Shown piece by piece: positions 57,282 through 64,000 of a DNA stretch of 64,000 nucleotides. Origin of the DNA: Ischnura elegans (Eukaryota > Arthropoda > Insecta > Odonata > Coenagrionidae); contig NC_060251.1 in the NCBI RefSeq assembly GCF_921293095.1, forward strand, positions 91,808,566 through 91,872,565, given 5' to 3'. The translations under genes were made by a program, and so were the position numbers. Below the pieces are notes generated by a model. The model was given only the letters and a program-made list of their open reading frames with translations, made no database searches and was not told the origin of the DNA. Position 1 is the stretch's first letter; each line of letters begins with the position of its first letter.

Positions 57282-57403
57282 AGTGCATGTCTGCAGCACA
57301 TTTCTTGCAATCCAACTGATGTGGTGGAGTCTGAGCTGTTTGAAGAACTTCCCTCTAGCTTACAATCTGAAGTTTATGACAGGCTTATTTGGAGTAGACC
57401 ACG
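57282..57403 (+). CDS. BTB-domain protein, fourth visible exon
   Basis: It is preceded by TTTATTTTTTCAG and followed by GTAGGT. Forty codons plus two bases encode SACLQHISCNPTDVVESELF, then EELPSSLQSEVYDRLIWSRP. It continues the BACK-like helices: an SEL--LP-SL pattern as found at the end of BACK regions. Confidence 0.9.
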
Positions 57404-57512
57404 GTAGGTTGAAAAAGACTCATTCGCTTAAATTTATGTACTATTCTGGCAAAATTGGAATTGTCCCTTTCTAGAAGATATATATGTACAAATGTGTGAA
57501 TGAGGAGTATAT

Positions 57513-57925
57513 GCATGGTGTTTCGAAAAGGACTTTACAACTTGGAAAATTCATATAAATTTATTTTTTTTTTAAATTACAGTACTGGTTTTAGTGCTGT
57601 TTTAAAAGGGAACATGTCAAGTTTTAACTTGTGTAGTTTAATACTGCAGAATTGCTATGCAACAAGCGCCAGCGACAGTAATGTTAAAGAGGGCCTTCAC
57701 TGGACCCAAGCGTGCTAGCTGTGTTTTTGGTTTGAGGAATCAAAGTTGCTAACAACAGTTCAGTGTAATTTTTTAAGCATAAAGTACGCTAAAGATCCTC
57801 CCACTAGGTCTACAATTTATGAGTGGCATAAATGTTTTGTAGAAACGGCAACTTCAGTAAAGTCATCATCAGTTCGTTCAAGCACACTTGCAAGCAAGTA
57901 GCCAAGACCTTTTTGAAACACCGTG
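57513..57925 (+). mobile_element. Short DNA element with HTH transposase remnant
   Basis: Inverted ends ATGGTGTTTCGAAAAGG and CCTTTTTGAAACACCGTG. About 57772-57890 reads IKYAKDPPTRSTIYEWHKCF followed by VETAT, like the N-terminal helix-turn-helix (KDPP-R-TIY-WHK-FVETG) of mariner-related and DUF4817 proteins. Only the N-terminal part is present. It lies wholly in a BTB intron. Confidence 0.65.
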
Positions 57926-58071
57926 TAGAACTGTGGCTGCTCTGCCAATTGAGGTGTGAAAATTAATGAGAGGATAAATAATTCACATTGGCCGGCCCTC
58001 TAATCTGGATTCCTCAAATTTTATCATAAATTATCATTTAATTGTCGAACGGTTCTCTTTTTCCCATGTAG

Positions 58072-58201
58072 TAAATCCCAAACAATTGAATGGCTGTTAT
58101 CCACACCAGAAGAGGAGGATGATGATGCTGATTGTGAAAGAAAATCGGGACTAAGCTTCACTAATCCATTGCACGAGCACACTCCTCATGGAGAATCAGC
58201 T
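58072..58201 (+). CDS. BTB-domain protein, fifth visible exon
   Basis: The first base completes an Arg codon; then follow 43 codons, among them TIEWLLSTPEEEDDDADCER, and the exon ends on a whole codon before GTGGGT. The acidic stretch and the lack of domain signal suggest a disordered tail. The acceptor is TTTTTCCCATGTAG. Confidence 0.85.
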
Positions 58202-58269
58202 GTGGGTACTGAACATCATGTGCGTTGGTGTTGCTCTTTTTAAATATGAATAAGGTTTTGCCTGAGAAA

Positions 58270-58528
58270 CAGTGGTGTCATGGTGCCGGAATGTGCCAGA
58301 ATGCCATTCCGGCACTGGTTGACAAACGACACAATAGTGAAATAACACTTTAATCGATTTTGTTGACCCAAAATTTATAACATACAGGTACATTAGAAAC
58401 CAGAACAAAACATTTTTTAATAAATTGTAAATCATAATTTGTAATAAAAACTATACAGAATAATACTTCACTTCTAAAAAAAAGTTGAAGTGTGTTCCGG
58501 CACTGCTAATTTTGCCATGACGTCACTG
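58270..58528. mobile_element. 259 bp hAT MITE
   Basis: Ends are CAGTGGTGTCATGG and CCATGACGTCACTG, with GTGCCGGAA/TTCCGGCAC inside. The 8 bp duplication CTGAGAAA is perfect (58262-58269 and 58529-58536). Confidence 0.93.
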
Positions 58529-58567
58529 CTGAGAAATAAAATCCAAGATAGAAATTTTCTAGTCTTT

Positions 58568-59116
58568 CTATAGTCTATTCACTTTATGTTTGCGGGTGAG
58601 CTTTCGTGAGAGCCAGGACACTCTCGGATGGCTTTGCTGATAGGGAAGGGGTATTACCGAGAGAGAGAGAGAGAGAGAGAGAGAGGAGGAGCGAACATAA
58701 CGTTGCCAAATGTACATAGCCGCCTCACTTTGTCACTGAAAAGGTGTAAGTCATGGGTGGCCACAGGTATTTTGGCCCCGGCGCCGAGACATACCAACTC
58801 ATTTGGAAGGCATTGGGGATAATCCTTTCGCAGAAGCCCATGACATTGTCAGCTACTGCGCTGAATGAGGCACCGTTAGTGGAAGGCATACTTAGCCACA
58901 TATAAGGTGGTCGCATGAGGTTTAGCAACACTGCTCCACGAGCAGATTCACAAATTTCACTCGGCGGAGGTCGGAGAGCGACTCACTGATGCTACGCCTA
59001 CTGTTTGCTGATTGGCAAAGGCAAAGTCACATGTCTAGAAACTTTCCCTCCCCTCACCCCCACTTGCTTTGGCCACACCAGCTCACCCGCAGAGATAAAA
59101 TGAACAGAGTATAGTA
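58568..59116. mobile_element. ~550 bp MITE with 34 bp inverted ends
   Basis: The left end CTATAGTCTATTCACTTTAT plus TGCGGGTGAGCT pairs with AGCTCACCCGCA...GAACAGAGTATAG at the right. A TA flank suggests a Tc1/mariner-type target. It contains a (GA)n run. Confidence 0.8.
58659..58685. repeat. (GA)n microsatellite
   Basis: About 13 GA units inside the MITE at 58568-59116. Confidence 0.95.
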
Positions 59117-59178
59117 TTTAATTGCAGGGTCATAATTTCAATTTGAATTTTATCGTCTCCCTAATTTTATGTTTTCAG

Positions 59179-59226
59179 GCTATCGGAGAAAGCTCTAGAG
59201 GGAGAGAAGGTTCCAGTCGAGAATAA
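59179..59226 (+). CDS. BTB-domain protein, terminal coding exon
   Basis: It follows TTTATGTTTTCAG. Sixteen codons AIGESSRGREGSSRE and a TAA at 59224-59226. AATAAA overlaps the stop (59222-59227). A GTAAGT donor lies at 59266, 40 bases after the stop, so this exon may be followed by a spliced 3' untranslated part. It could instead be skipped in favour of the exon at 60906, which has the same entry phase. Confidence 0.7.
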   Translation, partial: AIGESSRGREGSSRE

Positions 59227-59639
59227 ATGAATGGCAGTGCCTTGAGTGTTTCTTTGGGATAAAATGTAAGTATGTACTGAAGGGAATTGTTCATAATTTT
59301 AATTTTTGTTGTATCCTCTGATTTTGTAATGCTCTCTTTTCTAACTTGTATATATTTTTTTGCCAAATTATCTCCTGATTTTACAAGGCTACTAAGTATT
59401 CATTCTTGGATTTTGTGTGGTCCTTGCTTGGCTGAGGAAATTTTTATTGTGTTAGAATTTTTTCAGTAGGAACCAATTGGGATAGTTAAAAGAGTTTAAG
59501 ATAAAACATGACAGAGAAAAAAATCTGAAAAAACTGCTTTTGCAAGTACTGAAGTTTGTGTGTTGGTCAATACATATTTCTTTTTCTTCAGCAAGTAGCA
59601 TTTCGAAGGAAAGTGAGAAACTAAGAGTAATTACTAGAT

Positions 59640-59949
59640 CAGTGGCACAGCAAGTGGGGGGTTTTGGGGGATGAAACCCCTCCCCCCCGAGAGCTCATTT
59701 TTTAGAAAAATATTTTAATGTGACAATTTTGTAACTAATATTTGGAGGACGGATGACTCAGTAACATACAACATAAGCTATTCACACAGCTGTAAAACTC
59801 ATCATTTTAAACCATTTATCTTAAAAGTTTTCTGGGGGAGGGCCCCTGCAACTCTCGCTTACCTTGGTGGGTATTTCATACCCCCCCAGACCTCCCGGTA
59901 TTAGTTGTGCCTTAAACCGCCCTAGTCTTAATTCCTAGCTGCACCCCTG
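59640..59949 (+). mobile_element. 310 bp hAT-type MITE
   Basis: Ends are CAGTGGCACAGCAAG and CTAGCTGCACCCCTG. Flanks are TACTAGAT and TAGTAGAT (7 of 8). Confidence 0.88.
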
Positions 59950-59957
59950 TAGTAGAT

Positions 59958-60905
59958 AACCCATTAATACATCAATAGTTAGGTATAATTTGATATACAT
60001 TAAAAGAGTGCCCTTTTTTATTTCAGTAATTAAAATTTGAAAATTACAGTTCTCATAAAATAATGATATCGAGTGGTATGAGCTGTCTTTCAGCAGTCAA
60101 TTAAAACTCCCTATTGTACTTGTGCCTAGCTGTTAATGTGGCATCTTTGTGAAAGCTCCGGTGAAAGGTGTGCTCGCTCAAATTTCCCCAGCTGAAAATT
60201 GCTTATGGGAAAGGAGTTTCCTGGATCAGGGATTGCACCATGGACTTTTAGCTTTCCAGGGCCAATAAGCAGACCAACCAAGGACTTGGAATTCCAAAGG
60301 CAATTTTTTGAGGAATTATGGTTACCAGCTTTCAATGGTATTTGTAGTCCTTTGAATATGGCATCTACAAATACAAGTTTAAATTCAGTCATATGTTTGT
60401 TCATAAGCATGAATCATGTGAGCCGCTATTAGTTTAACAAGGCATATTCCATTTTATTTAACTGCCATTAAAGGTATATTTTAATGAATTGGAAATTTCA
60501 TGAAGAATACTGAATTCTCTGGTCTTAAAATAGAAAGTGAAATTGGGTTTAATACATAGGTTCATCAGTATCTCTGATTCTCTTTCCTCTAGCATTTTTG
60601 ATTCTTCAATTGCTGTTCATTACAGATTCATAGAGGATCTTACTTGTCTGTTCAGTATTTACTTGTGAAATCTCTTCTAGTTCTACTTTTTTCCAATATC
60701 CATCTTTTTCCTAACCACATTTTTTCTAATAGTGTTACACATGAATTTACTGAATCATTTCTTCTATGGTTAAGGGAAATAAGCATTTTTCAAAAGTTCA
60801 ACAAAAATTTCACGAATTCAAATGTATACTTATATTACCCTCAAATCTGCTAATCAAAGTGCACAAATTTGATATTATAATTCTGAGTATGATTATGTTG
60901 TTTAG
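59958..60905. other. Intergenic or intronic DNA downstream of the BTB stop
   Basis: Frames on both strands up to 94 codons (60126-60432) overlap each other and match nothing I know. Confidence 0.35.
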
Positions 60906-60990
60906 GTTTTGGTGAATGCTTCTTGTATGGTTCCCCTTACACTTGCAAAACATGAATGTGCTGTTCGGACCATGGAAATCTTCAATGGAG
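60906..60990 (+). CDS. Candidate alternative exon of the BTB gene
   Basis: 85 bases lie between TGTTTAG and a GTGAAA donor. If entered in phase 0, as left by the exon ending at 58201, it encodes VLVNASCMVPLTLAKHECAV and then RTMEIFNG. The frame is fully open and protein-like. It could also belong to a following gene. Coding potential is judged by eye only. Confidence 0.4.
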
Positions 60991-61454
60991 GTGAAATGTT
61001 ATTATTTACTTCTTTGACTTTCTTTTCTTGATGAACTGCTGTATTTTTAACTTTTATATAACTTTAATCTTTCTGGAAAATGAGAAACAAAAATATGATA
61101 TTTTGATGTGTTGACTCCTCATAGTTCTGTGTAATATTTCTGAATCTCGTTATTACAATATGGTGTATATCTGAGGTATAAGTGTAACAGTATTTCTGAA
61201 CTTCTTATATTTGTGACAACTTTTGGCATTTGATAGCCATCATTTGAAAGATTGTCTGTAATAAATCTCTGGAATGTACTTATCCTCTATATTATTTCTA
61301 CTGTATAGATACCTTATTCTCAACTTATACGCAACCAAACTCTACAAATGAGGTACCAAAATGCACAGAATTTATCAGAGAACATGTGATGACATATCTT
61401 AGTTCCTAAATATTGCAATTGTTTCCTAAAATTGGTTGTTAAAAAAATAAAAAA

Positions 61455-62765
61455 TAATCGATTCCGGCAAGATTGTCCTCATCCCAAATATACAGTTAAC
61501 GCCGTCGGATCCCACCATGCCTTTTAACCCTTTCGAGACCGCCGAGTTTTCGTCTTAGCTTGACTGCTGTACCGCTCCCCAAGAGACTCTTCTTTCTCGT
61601 GGTACGGAGCATTTTTGGAGGGCATTCGTTAAGAAGGGTCTCGCTGAACCTTTTTCGACCCCTCCACGGTGGGACTCCGTATTATCTCGGACTCCAAGAG
61701 TAGTTGTGCTCCCTCCTTTCCGGGTTTACGACCATACCTGCGGCATTGGTTCGCGGTCAACTTATGTATTGCTTATATGTATTTAGCAAATGGATAATTG
61801 TTGCTTGCACGTAAATTACAGGCATTGAATATAATTCCTCATTTTTATCTGAGCATTGTCAAATTTTAAACGAAGTTCTAAGGCCATTATCAAAGCATTT
61901 AACGCAGCAACAATTTCCATGTTGATGCTTATACATAACTCGAGATATAAGTTAATATTTGTCGTAGAATTTCGTTTAAAAATTGTAAACGCTGCTCAAA
62001 AGACAAACAATTCAATTCTTAGTTTATATATCTTGAGAAATGAACAAATATTTATTTCGAAAATTGACTCTATAAACAATTGTATGACCGCTGTCCCTTA
62101 CCGCTGAGAGAGGTTATAAAAGACGAAGGTTCCGGGTACCTGCTCCCGGATTTGGAGGGTTAATCCTAAACCCCGAAGCGTTGGGTCCCGAGACAAAGGC
62201 GACCTAAACCCACGACCGTCCTGAAAGGGGGAAAGCTCGAAAACGTATATATACGGGTTTCGTTTTCTTGACCGGGAAAATCTCACACGTACATACACGC
62301 CCGTGGTCTCCCGGGTCAGGAAACGTCCACACGTATATATACGTGTACGGTAGGGAAAAGGTTAATTTGACTCGCAGGCATTTTCCCATTAAGGTTTCCT
62401 ATGCGATGACTAGTAACAAGGCTCATGGTCAGACTTTGCAAAGAGCTGGCTTATTCCTGCCTGACCCTGTATTCTCTCATGGTCAACTTTATGTAGCATT
62501 CTCTAGGGTAAGATCTTTTCAAAATATTTTTGTAAATATTAAGGAAAACGCAAAACAAGTATTGACAGAGGATTGTGTAATTACTTCCAATGTTGTGTTT
62601 AAAGAGTTCCTCTGACCTCAATTTGTATATGAACATTCCAATTAAATTAGTACATAAGACCCTGCCTTTTTTTTCTACATTTTAAAATTAGAAACGCGCC
62701 TATCCCTCTGTGGACCTGCATTTAAAAGAACGGGGGAAGCCCACTGGGAGCGGGTGCATCACGCT
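61455..62765 (+). mobile_element. Helitron 3' end with RepHel helicase C-terminus, split by a TTAA element
   Basis: Before the insertion the frame reads DSGKIVLIPNIQLTPSDPTM plus PF. After it comes LTRRHFPIKVSYAMTSNKAH, GQTLQRAGLFLPDPVFSHGQ and LYVAFSRVRSF to a stop at 62614-62616. These are the last motifs of the Pif1-like helicase of Helitrons (IP-I-L-PSD, RRQFP---A-AMTINKAQGQT, GQLYVA-SRV). Downstream, CCCACTGGGAGCGGG at about 62740 can form the hairpin that precedes Helitron 3' ends, with the end probably near 62765. The NKA-GQT motif has His for Gln. Confidence 0.88.
61528..62361. mobile_element. TTAA-type MITE inserted in the Helitron helicase frame
   Basis: TTAA at 61524-61527 and 62362-62365. 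The helicase frame is split exactly here and resumes in register after one TTAA is removed. The tips CCCTTTCGAGACC and GGTAGGGAAAAGG are weakly inverted. ACGTATATATACG palindromes lie at the right. Confidence 0.85.
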
Positions 62766-62924
62766 CGTAAATTTGTATTTCCATTCCATCCATTCTTCTT
62801 CCCGACATGTTTCTCTCTTTCAACACCCTGATTTCTTTTCTTCCCTTTTCTTATCTTGACCTCGTTTAATTCATGTTAAAATAGTTCTCGGAGTATAGGT
62901 CAAATGTATGTGATGCAAAAAAGT

Positions 62925-62985
62925 TTTACCCAACGTTTCAGTTTATTTTAAACTATCATCAGGGCTATGAAAGAAAACATGAGAA
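62925..62985 (-). other. Penelope-like, hammerhead-like motif
   Basis: On the minus strand CCTGATGATAGTTT pairs AGTTT with AAACT and continues TGAAACGTTGGG. It has the same box order as at 23960-24070. Confidence 0.4.
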
Positions 62986-63224
62986 CAATATAAAATACAA
63001 TGATATACAATAATTTTACATAAATAAATGTTACGATTGAGTTTTTTTTACAATGAATAAGAACAGAATACACAAAAAATTTTGACATACCTTAGCTTTG
63101 TACGTATTTATTGATATTACGTTACTAAGCTATTACAAAACCTAGATACCATTAATTTTGATTAATTAAATAAAATAAATTTTACTAAGGTTTTCTATGT
63201 CTCTTTTTTTATTACAACTGTTAA

Positions 63225-64000
63225 CCCTAGAACGACGGGCTGGGTCCAATGGACCCAGTTGGTAGTTTTGAAAGTTTATAATTATGTCAAAAATGCACGA
63301 AACTGATTTTGATGCCGTGGCTTTTCCTAAATATATGTCCTCTAAAACATAGCAAGAAATAACGAGGACGGGCTCATTACATTTTATAGTATACTACAAA
63401 GTTACATAGTGGACGGACTGGGTCCATTGGACCCAGTTGACTATTTTTAATGCTATGGGTAATTCATTTCAACTTATCAGCAATTTTCTTATTTACTTTG
63501 TATTTTTGGGAGATACAATGTTTATGGAGATATAAACAAAGTCGTAGGCGATAGTAATTACCAATTAGTGGGCATTTTTTATGGATTGGCTTGAAGCCTT
63601 TCATATACTCTTCTAATGTCACATTTAGAGTGACACAGTCAGAAACATGTATCCACATCGTTTCGTAATGGGTAGTTTTTGCAACTTTCTCTGGTTGGAC
63701 GTACACACAGTGTGAATTATCTACATTCAGTCCCCTAATCTGTAAGTTTTATATGTGAGACCGTTCATATAGCGTCTGCGGTGCTTTCGTGGTGGACAGT
63801 CAGAAGTTACGCTCGCAAGCTGGCGTGGTCTCGCTGCTTACCGACATTTGCTGTTATTCCAACTATCTATTAACTGAAGACCTCGAAGAATTTGAATTCC
63901 ATCATTACATTTTGATACCATGCATGGTAGGTAAAAAACTTTATGGATTATATAAAAGACTATATTCCTTCAATCTAATATACTTCTTCAGTATTTACCT
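63225..64000. mobile_element. piggyBac-like element, left end (right end outside or undetected)
   Basis: TTAA at 63221-63224, then CCCTAGAACGACGGGC, a typical piggyBac-type tip, and the palindrome GGGTCCAATGGACCC, repeated at about 63419 as GGGTCCATTGGACCC. No transposase is visible. Confidence 0.65.

Noticed and set aside
59287-59469. Hydrophobic 60-codon frame after the BTB stop
   Set aside because: T-rich DNA gives Phe/Leu/Ile runs by composition, and there is no supporting context.
62268-62400. N-terminal part of the 115-codon frame as helicase
   Set aside because: It belongs to the TTAA element's right end; helicase sequence begins only after 62365.

Overview
The window is nuclear DNA from an animal, most likely an arthropod. 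Coding signal is split into short exons with GT-AG borders, the sequence is AT-rich, and nearly all of it is transposable-element debris. The families seen are typical of arthropod genomes: MULE with SWIM and Ulp1 domains, hAT, pogo/Tigger, piggyBac-like TTAA elements, PIF/Harbinger-like MITEs, Helitron, Penelope-like, jockey/CR1-type LINEs and a tRNA-derived SINE. Species cannot be told from this. There is no bacterial gene, rRNA gene, CRISPR array or functional tRNA gene.

Layout. (1) 1 to about 13.65 kb is one large fold-back element. Two inverted arms (about 114-2275 and 10373-13480) are tandem arrays of a ~346 bp unit. They flank a core carrying the decayed remains of a MULE transposase, a SWIM finger and a Ulp1-type cysteine protease (7.5-9.13 kb). 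The core is itself riddled with a LINE fragment, a triple nest of hAT MITEs and pogo-like elements. (2) 13.7-18.1 kb holds a THAP zinc-finger exon followed by spliced-looking exons, between two inverted copies of a ~70 bp sequence. (3) 18.6-22.2 kb is a broken Ty3/gypsy remnant and three hAT elements nested one in another or side by side. (4) 22.24-37.02 kb is a nest of elements whose ends share a CCC...AGCAC-like tip and whose subterminal regions are arrays of family-specific palindromic words. Three of them (22606-28651, 28949-32893, 33673-35369) also contain a CpG-richer first-exon candidate, a GTAAGT donor, an acceptor and an AATAAA signal but no real ORF. (5) 37.4-40.4 kb is a Tigger-like element with transposase remnants, carrying a PIF-like MITE, two hAT MITEs and a further element inside. 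(6) 41.3-59.2 kb contains the only clear host gene, the 3' part of a plus-strand BTB-domain gene. Its six exons are in consistent phase, and the introns are packed with piggyBac-like, hAT, LINE, Tigger, Penelope-like, SINE and MITE insertions. (7) 61.4-62.8 kb is the helicase end of a Helitron split by a TTAA element, and a classic CCCTAGAA-ended piggyBac-like element starts at 63.2 kb.

Many insertions show target-site duplications that can be read directly: 8 bp for hAT, TTAA for piggyBac-like, TA for Tigger, TAA for PIF-like and 2 bp for the CCC-tipped group. The order of insertion can therefore be reconstructed. The two most unusual items are the giant fold-back MULE-type element with satellite arms and the CCC-tipped elements with internal spliced mini-genes.
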